From XYA12-FULL-58-9 sp001798605 (GTDB taxonomy: Bacteria > Myxococcota > XYA12-FULL-58-9), in assembly GCA_036736205.1 (NCBI GenBank), contig DAINMX010000003.1, positions 1-64,000 on the forward strand: a stretch of DNA of 64,000 nucleotides. The letters are read 5' to 3'. The position numbers and the translations under genes are program-made. Under the pieces are notes generated by a model. It made no database searches, was not told where the DNA came from, and worked only from the letters and a program-made list of their open reading frames with translations. Positions within the stretch are counted from its first letter, which is position 1. Every line of letters begins with the position of its first letter. Below are positions 55,118 through 64,000 of the stretch, one piece after another.

Positions 55118-56842
55118 TCATCTCGACGAAACCGACACCGTAATCTTCGCTTGTCCGGATACAACACCTGGCCGCTCACGCGACTCCTCCCACGTAAGTC
55201 CACGACTTGTGCGTTCCTTTGTGGGATCGCTCGAGTGAATGGCCACGGCTGAGGGCGGCAAAAACGGCAGCGCTACGACGCCCGAGCGCATGCCACTGCC
55301 CGATCGCACCGCCATCAGATACAAGCGCCCATCCACTCGACGACCGTTGAGCCAGTCACCAATTTGACCGAGCTCTGTCGGCAGCGGCTCCCCCGCAACT
55401 GTTTCAGCGAGGCTCTCAGCGCCCCCCACACCCGTCGCATAGAGTTCAACGCTCTGATCGGCCCACGATCCTGGGACCTCGAGAAGGAAACGCTCCACGT
55501 GATTGTCTCCATGGTGTCGGCGCAAACGAACCGCCACCTCCAAGAATTCCCCAGGTTTGGGATTGGTACGGTCAACGTAGATCGCCTCGACCCACTCGTG
55601 AATGGGATCTTGGCGAAAGGATATCTCGAGATCCACCGCCATCCTGGGTGGAGGACCAAATGGAGTATCCCACAACACAGAAAACGCCTGGGCGACATCG
55701 ATTGCAGCATAGACGAATAAGTTGGGATCCCGCTCGGCCGCGTAGACCTCGCGAATCAACACCGGCTCGATGCCGTCAACTGTGATCTTGGCGTTGAGGT
55801 GGACGATACCGCGCACGCCCGTGTCGACACGGCCAGCGATGGCGCTCGCCATGCCAATCGCCAGAAAACGTGGTGTCAATTCTTGATCGCGAGCGATCTC
55901 CAGTTTGAAGGTTTCCTTGCCCTTCGCGGTCACCACGGTTCCCCGCACTGGCACCGTTGCGGGGACGCGTCCCAGCACGCCACCAATTGCCACAAGCCTG
56001 TCCTGAGTCACCTCGCCAACGATGGGGCCGATGTTGGCCATCTTGAAAGAGCGCATCGACGAGACCATCGTGTTGAGAATTGTCGCGCTGGCCATGGGTA
56101 TCGATATCGCACCGGCACCAAAAAACGGGTGGCCGAAGGCGAGGACCTCATTGCCCTCGACAACGGTGACCGTACCGGTGGCCGCAATGTCAATGTCGCC
56201 CGATACCAATACCGCAGAGACAGCTCCACCTGGCACCAATACGGTGGCTTCGCCACCACCGGCGGTACCGCCGGCGACAGGCTCAAAACCGAGGGTCTGG
56301 AGGTAAGGCGAGAAATAGTCGCGCACCGATGGCGGCACCCCACCGAGCGAAAGAGGCGCGGCAATGGGACGCGCACCCTCTGCCTGTTTGTGTGGCGGTG
56401 CGACACCGGCGCGCATCGCCTTCCAGTCTGCGTCCGCATCAGCATCGACACTCAGTCGCCACGGACGTTTCTCCATCGGAAGCTCACGCACCTCTTGCAT
56501 CGTGCCAATCGGTGTGATCCCAGCGATAGGCTCCTTGGCAAACATGGCAAACGCATAGGCCAGCGCTCCCACCAGCTTGCCGTCGATGGAACATGGACTG
56601 CCACTCATACCCGCGACCACGCCAGTGAATTCGGCCTTCTCGCCCTCTAACCGCACCAGCACCACGTCACGGCCAGGTCCATGAAAATTCTTCATCAGAC
56701 CTTTGACCACGAAGGGAAACGGCTCAACCGTATCACCCTCGAACACTGTGAGGCACTCGCCCCTCTGCCCCCGCTCGATCTGCTCGAGTGGAAACGGCGG
56801 CGGCATCGACAACAACAACACTGACATAAGAAGAAAGCTCAT
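55118..56842 (-). CDS. SpoIVB-type (S55) serine peptidase domain protein
   Basis: A 574-residue protein with a short N-terminal hydrophobic segment. It carries the S55 fold: GQRGECLTVFEGDTVEPF, then VRLEGEKAEFTGVVAGMSGSP with the catalytic Ser at 82, and GALAYAFAMFAKEPIAGITPI. A C-terminal Ig-like/unknown domain adds about 200 residues. S55 is known from sporulation protein SpoIVB in Firmicutes; here it occurs in a Gram-negative-type scaffold without sporulation genes. It overlaps the start of the propeller gene (ATGA), so they are coupled. Confidence 0.85.
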   Translation of the reverse strand: MSFLLMSVLLLSMPPPFPLEQIERGQRGECLTVFEGDTVEPFPFVVKGLMKNFHGPGRDVVLVRLEGEKAEFTGVVAGMSGSPCSIDGKLVGALAYAFAMFAKEPIAGITPIGTMQEVRELPMEKRPWRLSVDADADADWKAMRAGVAPPHKQAEGARPIAAPLSLGGVPPSVRDYFSPYLQTLGFEPVAGGTAGGGEATVLVPGGAVSAVLVSGDIDIAATGTVTVVEGNEVLAFGHPFFGAGAISIPMASATILNTMVSSMRSFKMANIGPIVGEVTQDRLVAIGGVLGRVPATVPVRGTVVTAKGKETFKLEIARDQELTPRFLAIGMASAIAGRVDTGVRGIVHLNAKITVDGIEPVLIREVYAAERDPNLFVYAAIDVAQAFSVLWDTPFGPPPRMAVDLEISFRQDPIHEWVEAIYVDRTNPKPGEFLEVAVRLRRHHGDNHVERFLLEVPGSWADQSVELYATGVGGAESLAETVAGEPLPTELGQIGDWLNGRRVDGRLYLMAVRSGSGMRSGVVALPFLPPSAVAIHSSDPTKERTSRGLTWEESRERPGVVSGQAKITVSVSSR

Positions 56843-56978
56843 TGTCGCAACTCTACTCGAACAGTCTGCATCTCACCAGAATTCCCCACTTTTGCGGATC
56901 AGACGCGGCAAGGGGCAAATTTGGGATTTTTCCAGGTGATGCTGGCCAACGACCGTCATTCCTTGTTATGCACCTCGC

Positions 56979-57821
56979 ATGCTCGTTGTAACACTTCTCG
57001 TGAGTCTAACCGCCTCCCCAACCCTCGTCACCACCAGAGTGAAGGGCTCCATCGAAGCGAGCCTGATGCGTGAGGTCGGCGGTAACGGTGCCGCGTTGGC
57101 GGCACAAGTGGCACGGCTGTTGCGCTGGCGCGGTGACGTCATCCGCAACGTGCAGCCCAACGACAGTATCCGCCTCCTTTATGAAGAGATCGACCGCGGC
57201 CAGGGCGTGATCCCCGAGCTCGTGGCCATCGCGTATCGCGGCTCCGAAATTCAGCTCTTCGGCTATCGCTTCGCCGACGTCGATGGCATCCCACGGTACT
57301 TCGATCACAGCGGCGCCCTGGTGGAGCCATGGCTGCGTAATTCACCGACCCCGTATGTTCAGATCACCGAGGTCGTGCAGCGCGGCCGTGGCAAACGCCG
57401 ACACAAGGGCATCGATCTCAAGGCGGACGAAGGAACCGTGGTGTATGTCCCCTTCGCCGGGCGCATCTCGCGCGTCAACTGGTCGACGCGCATCAATGGC
57501 AACTGCGTCGAGGTCATCTACGACAGCGGTACCTATGCCCGTTTCCTGCACCTGAGCGACGTCGCCGCCACCGCAATTCCCGGGCAGAGGGTCTTGGCAA
57601 ACACGCAAATTGGCACCGTTGGCTCGACGGGCCGCTCCAGTGCAGCACACTTGCACTATGATTTGCGCGATCACGCGGACACAATTCTCGATCCATTCGC
57701 GGTGCACGGCACCGAGGTCAAGCGGGTGTCAGATGGCCGCCGCACTCAATTTGACAAACAACGAACAGAGTTCAACCGAATGCTGCAAATCTCCGCGGAA
57801 TCGGTATCTGCCATGAATTGA
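56979..57821 (+). CDS. M23-family (LytM-like) peptidase domain protein
   Basis: A 280-residue protein with an N-terminal signal (MLVVTLLVSLTASPTLV), an N-terminal domain of about 120 residues (LRWRGDVIRNVQPNDSIRLLYEEID), and an M23 domain at about 140-240. Metal ligands are His and Asp in RRHKGIDLKADEGT, and His in AAHLHYDL; FLHLS holds a further catalytic-site His. The expected H-x(3)-D...H-x-H set is complete, so it is an active cell-wall endopeptidase candidate. It is divergent from the S55 gene. Confidence 0.88.
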   Translation: MLVVTLLVSLTASPTLVTTRVKGSIEASLMREVGGNGAALAAQVARLLRWRGDVIRNVQPNDSIRLLYEEIDRGQGVIPELVAIAYRGSEIQLFGYRFADVDGIPRYFDHSGALVEPWLRNSPTPYVQITEVVQRGRGKRRHKGIDLKADEGTVVYVPFAGRISRVNWSTRINGNCVEVIYDSGTYARFLHLSDVAATAIPGQRVLANTQIGTVGSTGRSSAAHLHYDLRDHADTILDPFAVHGTEVKRVSDGRRTQFDKQRTEFNRMLQISAESVSAMN

Positions 57822-57888
57822 CAAGGCACCAACAACCGCTGCCAAGAGTCCGCGACAACAACCTGCCCCGACCTCTGCCTGCCTGCCC

Positions 57889-58665
57889 TCACAGAACTAT
57901 GTCCAGAAGGCGTTGCGCCGCCAATCGCAATGTCGGCGGCAGACTCTCGTCATCGCGCACTCCCACCAGGTCGCGACGTTTTAAGTAGGGCAATAGGTTA
58001 ATGGCATACTTCTGCGCCAGATACGGATTCTTCACCAATGCCAACTTGACCGTGTAACGCCGCAACCACTGCGCCGAATGAATCACCGCCTCGAGCGGTG
58101 CAGAATGGGTCGGACGGCGGGAACAGATGCCAAGGACAATCCGCTCGGTGATCCGCGGATTGTTGAGCAAGTTGCTGATGGTTCCGGGATCGGGATCCGT
58201 CGCCAGCCGGTTGATGGCATCTCCTTTGGCCGTACGCGCCTTTGCGCGGCGGTAACCGAGGGGCAACTCACGCAGCCGATGATCAAGTAGGCGATCGGCT
58301 TCTGGGCCTGGTTGGCCTCCCTCTGCTGCTTCCGCGAGTAGACATTGAATCGCGGCGACGCAGCCCTCGGCGCGACCCGCCTCGAGCATGAGGTTGAGGT
58401 GGGAGCCCTCGAGATCCCGTGACAGGCACTGGGGCTCGACAAACGAGCGATAAACCAGCACACAGGCCGCATCCTTGGCGAGCACGCCACGAATAAGAAC
58501 GTCTAGAGCCCACACCGCCTGCAGAGGCCCCATGACATCGAGCTCGCGACACAACGCCGCGCCACGCATCGGTGACTCTGAGAGTTTCGCCAAGCGTTGG
58601 ATCAAACCTCGAGCGGTTTCTTGGTATTGCGCCTGCAACGGGCAGCTTGGGAGATTCGTTGCCAC
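57889..58665 (-). CDS. Unrecognised helical protein
   Basis: 258 residues, no signal peptide, mostly alpha-helical with alternating hydrophobics (ETARGLIQRLAKLSESP, QAVWALDVLIRGVLA, TSNLLNNPRI-like positions near residue 160). It has similarity in pattern to HEAT-like or helical-repeat proteins, and a segment around 165-215 (NNPRITERIVLGICSRRP). It may begin with GTG at 58665. It converges on the M23 gene. Confidence 0.55.
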   Translation of the reverse strand: MATNLPSCPLQAQYQETARGLIQRLAKLSESPMRGAALCRELDVMGPLQAVWALDVLIRGVLAKDAACVLVYRSFVEPQCLSRDLEGSHLNLMLEAGRAEGCVAAIQCLLAEAAEGGQPGPEADRLLDHRLRELPLGYRRAKARTAKGDAINRLATDPDPGTISNLLNNPRITERIVLGICSRRPTHSAPLEAVIHSAQWLRRYTVKLALVKNPYLAQKYAINLLPYLKRRDLVGVRDDESLPPTLRLAAQRLLDIVL

Positions 58666-58734
58666 GGTACCAGCCTACAAGGACGCAGGCCCGTGTTCCA
58701 CCACGTCGCTGTATCGACTCCACCGGGTGGTTGA

Positions 58735-59517
58735 TCAACCGTTGTCGGAATCGGGTGTTTGCTTGCGCAACTCGGTGAGTCTGTCGCTCGCCGCGAGCGT
58801 CGCCGCCGCCATCGGTACCATGCGAATGATCGGTGGCAGACTCAGGAGGAACAGTCGCGCGTGCTTCTCTGCCGTTTCGTCCAGCGCATCTCTGTACGAG
58901 TCTCGACCAAGCGCTTGGTTGACACGCGCCGCCACCCAGCTCGCCAAGGACGTCAGCGCCGGCAGAAACAGCGACACCGTTGTTGGCAGTGTCGCAATGG
59001 CAGAAGAGATGACATTCAACCTGGTGATCAACATCGTCGCTCGCCGATGCGGCACGACGACGGGCATATTCACAACTTGACGGCCGTCCTTCATCCACAC
59101 GTCGGCGGTAGCACAAATCTTGGCCTCGGGCATCATCGCGATGCCCCCCTTCGCCCTCTCATAGAGCCTGACGAAAGGTCGAGTCGCATTATGCAACCAT
59201 GGGCGGTGTCTTCTCCCGTGGACTTCTTTGGCTTTCCCCGCCGCGGTGCGTTTGGCCGCCCTTTGTTCCTTTTTTGTTGCAGCCTTTTCCCCGGCCTTGC
59301 GAGCGACGCTCACCAGCCAATCTGCTGAGACGTCAAGCTTCTTGGTAAAGGCATCGGGTTTTCTGGTTAGGTCCCGTTGATATCGCGCAACCGCCAGTCC
59401 CAAATCGTTGATCGGCTGGCCGTCAATGGTCATCCTTTCGATTCGCTCGGCACCGCCGAGATCAGTGATCACCTTGCCGGCGGGAAGCAGCAACATGTAG
59501 GCACACTTCGCAGGCAC
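58735..59517 (-). CDS. Unrecognised basic protein with hydrophobic C-terminal helices
   Basis: 260 residues starting with GTG at 59517 after GGAGG four bases upstream. The N-terminal 80 residues are mixed, followed by a very basic stretch (AATKKEQRAAKRTAAGKAKEV). Residues about 165-240 contain hydrophobic helices (AIATLPTTVSLFLPALTSLASW, LFLLSLPPIIRMVPMAAATL). No domain is recognised; membrane association is inferred. Confidence 0.55.
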   Translation of the reverse strand: MPAKCAYMLLLPAGKVITDLGGAERIERMTIDGQPINDLGLAVARYQRDLTRKPDAFTKKLDVSADWLVSVARKAGEKAATKKEQRAAKRTAAGKAKEVHGRRHRPWLHNATRPFVRLYERAKGGIAMMPEAKICATADVWMKDGRQVVNMPVVVPHRRATMLITRLNVISSAIATLPTTVSLFLPALTSLASWVAARVNQALGRDSYRDALDETAEKHARLFLLSLPPIIRMVPMAAATLAASDRLTELRKQTPDSDNG

Positions 59518-59593
59518 AGAACCTCCAAGGTGGAACTCTTGCCATGAGTATCGTCACAAGATCGCGGAGGTTGCCCAATTCCCGACTCGGTGG

Positions 59594-59989
59594 CTAAGGC
59601 GACACGTGAATGATGACCCGACGGTTGCGTGGGCCATCAAACTCGCACAGGTTGATCCCCTGCCAGGTTCCCAGCATCAATCGGCCTTTCTCGAACGGAA
59701 TTTGTACTGACGGCCCAGTGAGCACCGCCTTCATGTGGGCAGCGGCGTTGTCCTCACCATGGCCATAGTTCCCCTCCCAGGGGCATAGCGCGTCCAGCGC
59801 TCGGGTGATGTCAACTTTGAGTGGCGGATCTGCGTTTTCTTGAATGGCAATGCCGCACGTGGTGTGCGGGACGTATACCGTCACAACACCTTCGTCCAGA
59901 CCGCTCTCGCTCACCGCCGCCTGCACTTCTCGGGAGATGTCGACCCAATCATCGCGACCACGAGAGCTGACTTGAATTGTCTTGTTCAT
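59594..59989 (-). CDS. yjbQ: YjbQ family protein (UPF0047)
   Basis: A 131-residue protein of a conserved family with thiamine-phosphate synthase-like activity reported for some members. Signature blocks are HTTCGIAIQENADP, then GHGEDNAAAHMKAVL and LGTWQGINLCEFDGPR. All conserved His and Glu residues are present. AGGAG lies seven bases before the ATG. It stands alone between an unknown gene and topA. Confidence 0.92.
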   Translation of the reverse strand: MNKTIQVSSRGRDDWVDISREVQAAVSESGLDEGVVTVYVPHTTCGIAIQENADPPLKVDITRALDALCPWEGNYGHGEDNAAAHMKAVLTGPSVQIPFEKGRLMLGTWQGINLCEFDGPRNRRVIIHVSP

Positions 59990-60040
59990 CGGTTGGGCTC
60001 CTGCTGATCGGGGGCGTACACATCCGATCGTGAGATAGGC

Positions 60041-62632
60041 TCAGTCCGTGACGGCCTTCTGATCCTCGTCGTCGAGCTCGGGATCGCGCTTGTAGTCACA
60101 ATCCTTTTGCGGACAAGATATGGTCACGCCGTCGCGCTTGGTCCACTTGCGAATAAGATAGGAATGGTTGCAGGTCGGACACGGCCCTTCCACGGGGCGG
60201 TTCCACGCAGCGAAAGTGCAGTTGGGATAGCTCGAACAGCCGAAGAATATGCGGCCGCGATTTGAGCGCCGCTCCACCACATAGCCACCACACTTCTGGG
60301 GACAGACAACACCTATCGGCATAGGACGAGTGCCCTTGCAGTCAGGATAGGCCCTGCAGGCGAGGAACTTCCCATAGCGTCCACGCTTGACCACCATCGA
60401 GCCCGCGCACGTAGGACAAACCTCGTCGGTGGTCTGCTCCGGCAAAATTTCGATGGTGCTGTCGACGCGGCGCTTGTACTCGCGCGTCGTGCGACACTTG
60501 GGATAGCCGAGGCAGGCGAGGAACGAACCATTGCGCCCCCACTTGATCACCATGTTTTCGCCGCACTTCTCGCAGTGGTGCTCAGTCGGGATTTCTTCGC
60601 GCTTGACGTTGCGCATCTCGACCTTGGCTTTTTCGACGCTGTCTTTGAAACCTCCGTGATAGAAATCCTTGAGCAACTCGATCCAATCAACGCTGCCCTC
60701 TTCGACCTTGTCGAGTTGCTCCTCCATTCTCGCTGTGAACTCCACATCAAGAATGCGCGGGAACGACACCATCAACAGATCGGTAATCAAAAATCCGAGC
60801 TCACTCGGATAAAAACGGCCGTCCTCCTTGGTGACGTAGTTACGAGAGACGATTGTGGACATGATGGCAGCGTAGGTCGATGGTCGACCAATTCCCTGGA
60901 CCTCAAGCTCTTTGACCAACGAGCTCTCAGAGAAACGCGGCGGTGGCTGCGTAAACTTCTGTTGCGGATCGATCTTGTTGCATTGGAGCTGCTCGTTCTC
61001 CTCGAGCATCGGCAGAATGCCCTCTTGGGCTTCGGCACCCTTCTCCTCGACTTCCGCGATCTCATCCTCCACCTCTTCGCCGACACCATAGGCAGCGAGA
61101 AAACCGGCAAACTTGAGGACCGAGCCCGTGGAACGCAGAGTGAACCGATCAGCAGCAATGTCGACGGTGGTTTGGTCGTAGACCGCAGGGACCATTTGAC
61201 AGGCAACAAACCAACGCCAAATGAGCTGGTAGAGCTTGTTCTGGTCCTTGCTCAGATAGGGTGCGACCTTTTCCGGCGGGTATTCCATCGAAGTTGGGCG
61301 GACCGCTTCGTGGGCATCTTGGGCGCTCTTCTTGCTCTTGTAAATATTCGGCTGCTCAGGAAGGAAGTCTTTGCCAAAGGCCTGGTCGATGTGCTCTCGG
61401 ACCGCGACGACCGCCTCTGCGGAAATGCGGGTCGAGTCCGTACGCATGTAGGTAATCAAGCCAACCGAGCCTTCGGTACCGATTTCCACACCTTCGTAGA
61501 GTTGTTGCGCCACCATCATGGTGCGCTTGGCAGTGAACCGCAGGCGATTCGCCGCCTCCTGCTGCAGCTTGGAAGTGATCAATGGCGGATTGGGTCTGCG
61601 ACGCCGCTCCTTGCGGATGACCGAATCAACACGAAACTGCGCCTGACTGAGGGTTTTCAACGCCAGGGCGGCGTGGTCACCGTTGTTCGGCCTAAACTTC
61701 TCGCCATTCTCCTTGATGACCTTGGCGAAAAACGGCGGCGGGTTGTCACCGGCGAGCTGACACTCAATGGCCCAGTATTCCTCTGGCACAAACGCGGCGA
61801 TTTCGCGTTCCCGCTCGACAACCAGGCGTACCGCCACCGACTGCACCCGGCCGGCGGAGAGCCCGCGCCGAACCTTGTCCCAAAGGATTGGACTTATCTG
61901 GTAACCAACGATGCGATCGAGAATGCGACGGGCCTGTTGCGCTTCGTACTTGGCTTTGTCTAGGGGCGTTGGATTCTGCAACGCCTCCTGCACCGCCCGC
62001 TTGGTGATCTCATTAAAGGTGATGCGATAGATGTGACCTTCGTGCCGCTTGCCGAGTTCATCGGCAATATGCCAGGCGATGGCCTCTCCTTCACGGTCGG
62101 GGTCAGGGGCTAGATATATGTTCTCAGCGGTCCGCGCAGCGTCTTTGATCTCCTTGATGACCTTGCTCTTGCCGCGGATCACCTCGTAATTGGGCGTGAA
62201 CTCGTTGTCGATATCGACACTGAGCTGACTCTTGGGCAGGTCCTTGATGTGGCCCACCGACGCTTTGACGGTGTAACCTCGACCTAGATACTTCTTGATG
62301 GTCTTGGCCTTGGCAGGGGACTCCACAATCACCAAAGCGCCCTTGCGGACGCTTGCGGTTTTGGCGTTCTTCTCTGACCCATCATTGGCAACTCGAGACG
62401 CAACCGCCGCCTTCGCCACAACTTTCTTCGCTACCGTCTTGTTGGCCTTCTTCTTGGTCGTCTTCTTCTTGCCCGTTCTGGGCTTTTTCGTCGCTACCTT
62501 GCTGGTCTTGACTTTTTTGCCCGGCAACGTGCCACTCTGCGGGAGCTTCCCCGTGGTATCAGCCTCGGTTGCCGTTTTCGTCAGCGGTTGATCTGTGTTC
62601 AGCGCATCCGGCGAATTGGTACTATCAGCCAT
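60041..62632 (-). CDS. topA: DNA topoisomerase I with lysine-rich N-terminal extension
   Basis: Type IA topoisomerase that relaxes negative supercoils. The 863-residue protein has a TOPRIM domain starting near residue 98 (GALVIVESPAKAKTI), catalytic Tyr395 in GLITYMRTDST, and four C-terminal zinc-ribbon-like repeats (CEKCGENMVIKWGRNGSFLAC, CPTCAGSMVVKRGRYGKFLAC and related). The first 97 residues are an extension, with a Lys/Ala/Thr-rich H1-like segment (about 39-75, KKPRTGKKKTTKKKANK) that is not part of the E. coli protein. GAGGTGAGA just before the ATG at 62632 supports this start; longer frames lack one. Confidence 0.95.
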   Translation of the reverse strand: MADSTNSPDALNTDQPLTKTATEADTTGKLPQSGTLPGKKVKTSKVATKKPRTGKKKTTKKKANKTVAKKVVAKAAVASRVANDGSEKNAKTASVRKGALVIVESPAKAKTIKKYLGRGYTVKASVGHIKDLPKSQLSVDIDNEFTPNYEVIRGKSKVIKEIKDAARTAENIYLAPDPDREGEAIAWHIADELGKRHEGHIYRITFNEITKRAVQEALQNPTPLDKAKYEAQQARRILDRIVGYQISPILWDKVRRGLSAGRVQSVAVRLVVEREREIAAFVPEEYWAIECQLAGDNPPPFFAKVIKENGEKFRPNNGDHAALALKTLSQAQFRVDSVIRKERRRRPNPPLITSKLQQEAANRLRFTAKRTMMVAQQLYEGVEIGTEGSVGLITYMRTDSTRISAEAVVAVREHIDQAFGKDFLPEQPNIYKSKKSAQDAHEAVRPTSMEYPPEKVAPYLSKDQNKLYQLIWRWFVACQMVPAVYDQTTVDIAADRFTLRSTGSVLKFAGFLAAYGVGEEVEDEIAEVEEKGAEAQEGILPMLEENEQLQCNKIDPQQKFTQPPPRFSESSLVKELEVQGIGRPSTYAAIMSTIVSRNYVTKEDGRFYPSELGFLITDLLMVSFPRILDVEFTARMEEQLDKVEEGSVDWIELLKDFYHGGFKDSVEKAKVEMRNVKREEIPTEHHCEKCGENMVIKWGRNGSFLACLGYPKCRTTREYKRRVDSTIEILPEQTTDEVCPTCAGSMVVKRGRYGKFLACRAYPDCKGTRPMPIGVVCPQKCGGYVVERRSNRGRIFFGCSSYPNCTFAAWNRPVEGPCPTCNHSYLIRKWTKRDGVTISCPQKDCDYKRDPELDDEDQKAVTD

Positions 62633-62898
62633 TCTCACCTCGACAGCGGGCCTTACCCTACGCAGCCCCCCCGGCGCAAGTGTCTGTGTACAAAGGCAAT
62701 TTGCCTCAAGTCCAGGGCCGCACAATAAACACAATGTTTTCCGAGTGTTGAGTTCCTTTGTCACTTCTTCTCGAGGCCCATCTGACAACGGCACAAACGG
62801 GCGAGAGAAGAAAAAATGGCAAAAAGGCAGCGCTCGACTGGCAGCGCCGCAGCAACTATCTTGCCGTCGAGAAAGGGACTCGATACAGGCAGTCGCGA

Positions 62899-63660
62899 AT
62901 GCAACACCACCTTTATAGTGCCATGGCGGTCGCCCTCACACTGTGCACGACATGGCCCACCACGGCCCTCGCCGAAACCTTTGCCGAGCAGGCCGAGCCC
63001 GACTTCGCCCTGGCGCTGGTACGGTATCAGGGTTCCTACAATCCTCGCCCCAATGGTTTGGCGAGGCTTGCGTGGGAGATTCGACGACGGACGAGCATTG
63101 CCGTCGATCTCGAAGTGGCCGCTGCAGATCCCGCAACCGACGTCATTTTCGAGTACCCACTCTTGGTATGGCAGGGAGACACGGATTTCCCACCCCTCGG
63201 TGAAGCCGCTGTGATCCGCCTGCGCCGCCATCTCTCAATGGGCGGAACCCTATTGGTAGACGCCGCCGATGGACTCGCCGACGGTGCGTTTCTGCGAGCC
63301 GTCAAACGGGATCTCGCCCGCACCTTCCCCGACAAGTCCATAGAGAGAATCCCGAGCAACCACGTCCTCTACAAATCCTACTATTTGCTCGATCGCCATG
63401 GCGGCCGAGTGGCGGCACAGCCATTCCTCGAAGGCCTGTTTGTCGAAAACCGACTCGCCGTTGTCATTAGCGCCAATGACCTCGCTGGGGCGATGGCGCG
63501 CGACGAGTTTGGTCAGTGGGAGTACGACGTCGGGGCTGGTGGAATGGCAACCCGTGAGACAACCTTCCGACTTGGCGTCAATCTGGTGATGTACGCCCTT
63601 TGCCTCGACTACAAAGAGGACCAGGTTCACATCCCCTTCATCCTGCAAAGGCGGCGGTGA
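62899..63660 (+). CDS. DUF4159-domain secreted protein
   Basis: A 253-residue protein with signal peptide (MQHHLYSAMAVALTLCTTWPTTALA). The body matches the DUF4159 type: ALALVRYQGSYNPRPNGLARL, then PLLVWQGDTDFPPL, LRRHLSMGGTLLVDAA, and VLYKSYYLLDRHGG near the middle. The domain is a Rossmann-like/class-I glutamine amidotransferase-like fold often beside vWA proteins. It precedes the vWA gene by four bases. The start at 62899 is chosen because the longer open frame from 62758 begins before the topA divergent region and has no signal. Confidence 0.8.
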   Translation: MQHHLYSAMAVALTLCTTWPTTALAETFAEQAEPDFALALVRYQGSYNPRPNGLARLAWEIRRRTSIAVDLEVAAADPATDVIFEYPLLVWQGDTDFPPLGEAAVIRLRRHLSMGGTLLVDAADGLADGAFLRAVKRDLARTFPDKSIERIPSNHVLYKSYYLLDRHGGRVAAQPFLEGLFVENRLAVVISANDLAGAMARDEFGQWEYDVGAGGMATRETTFRLGVNLVMYALCLDYKEDQVHIPFILQRRR

Positions 63661-63664
63661 GCTG

Positions 63665-64000
63665 GTGCTCGAAGCGACCTACAACGATTGGACATTGGTG
63701 TCCTTGTCGCCGCTCACGCGGAATTTCCAGATCATTGCCATCATCGCGGTCATCGCCGCGTGCTCCACGGTGCTTTGGAGCTACCGCCAGAGCCGACGCC
63801 GATGGCCACTGACGTTCTTGCGCCTCTGTGCGGCTGTGCTCATCATCGGCTTTTTCATCGAACCGGCCCTACAGCTGCGAGTGGTACGCAAGGTGAGAAA
63901 TCGACTCGCCATTGTCGTCGACCGCTCTGTGAGCATGGCACTCAAGACCGCGACTGGGCGCTCACGCCATGAGCATGTCCTCGCGCGACTGCAAGCAGAT
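63665..64000 (+). CDS. Membrane protein with vWA-like domain, 3' end outside window
   Basis: GTG at 63665 opens a frame that runs to the window edge. There are two hydrophobic helices (about residues 22-38, FQIIAIIAVIAACSTVLW, and about 55-70, LRLCAAVLIIGFFIEPALQ), followed by a vWA-type strand with LAIVVDRSVSM, the D-x-S-x-S-like metal site with Arg-Ser-Val-Ser. It follows DUF4159 as in the well-known operon arrangement with BatA-like proteins. The rest is not visible. Confidence 0.75.
   Translation, partial: MLEATYNDWTLVSLSPLTRNFQIIAIIAVIAACSTVLWSYRQSRRRWPLTFLRLCAAVLIIGFFIEPALQLRVVRKVRNRLAIVVDRSVSMALKTATGRSRHEHVLARLQAD

Noticed and set aside
60575..61963. 462-codon plus-strand frame
   Set aside because: Antisense to topA, a well-conserved gene; a shadow frame.

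Overview
This looks like a metagenome-assembled scaffold from a Gram-negative, high-GC bacterium of the broad deltaproteobacterial / Myxococcota-like kind. The pointers are many lipobox-bearing secreted proteins with cysteine-rich or beta-propeller architecture, outer-membrane barrels, PEGA, FecR, lamin-tail and LPP20-like domains, a tandem PilZ-receiver protein, a cyclase-like/ATPase/TPR signalling protein, and AddAB-type recombination instead of RecBCD. This lineage call is an inference from gene content. There is one assembly gap (100 N, 15519-15618), no rRNA and no CRISPR array.

Layout. 1-1584: tail of an unknown gene, a cyclic-nucleotide-binding protein, an integrase remnant beside tRNA-Thr(CGT), and short repeats. 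1585-6827 (minus): PEGA protein, a large Cys-rich lipoprotein esterase, and a PepP-type aminopeptidase. 7006-13226 (plus): a three-gene unit of a 1399-aa lipoprotein, a TPR plus beta-barrel protein resembling surface lipoprotein assembly modifiers, and a FecR-domain protein. This is the best candidate for an undescribed surface-export system. 13257-15378: M29 aminopeptidase and a ROK sugar kinase. 15448-19461: ppx/gppA followed by ppk, with the gap lying in an 18-bp repeat inside the ppx coding sequence.

19472-25403 (minus): PilZ/receiver regulator, a small His/Cys membrane protein, a porin-like outer-membrane protein, then znuA, znuC and znuB, which together suggest a trans-envelope metal uptake unit. 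25491-30093: a lamin-tail lipoprotein, a TMEM43-family membrane protein, and two unrecognised helical proteins. 30330-34821: gpsA, an esterase, an MBL-fold hydrolase and a PepF-type oligopeptidase. 34931-35341: tRNA-Ala(CGC), two 55-bp units carrying a copy of its anticodon arm, an 8-bp tandem repeat, and tRNA-Gln(CTG).

35501-38704: PilZ protein, two lipoproteins and a DsbA-like lipoprotein. 38794-45298 (minus): AddA- and AddB-like helicase-nuclease subunits. 45396-51871 (minus): a degenerate cyclase/ATPase/TPR protein, an LPP20-like lipoprotein and a single-pass membrane protein. 52142-52815: a VapBC toxin-antitoxin pair. 52977-56842 (minus): an S55 (SpoIVB-type) serine peptidase translationally coupled to a beta-propeller protein. 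56979-64000: M23 peptidase, two unknowns, YjbQ, TopA with a lysine-rich N-terminal tail, and the start of a DUF4159 / vWA-like unit that runs off the end.

The general theme is envelope biology: secreted lipoproteins, peptidases, barrels and metal uptake, mixed with housekeeping genes (topA, gpsA, ppk, addAB, tRNAs). Most regions look chromosomal. Mobile-element traces are limited to the integrase remnant and the tRNA-fragment repeats.
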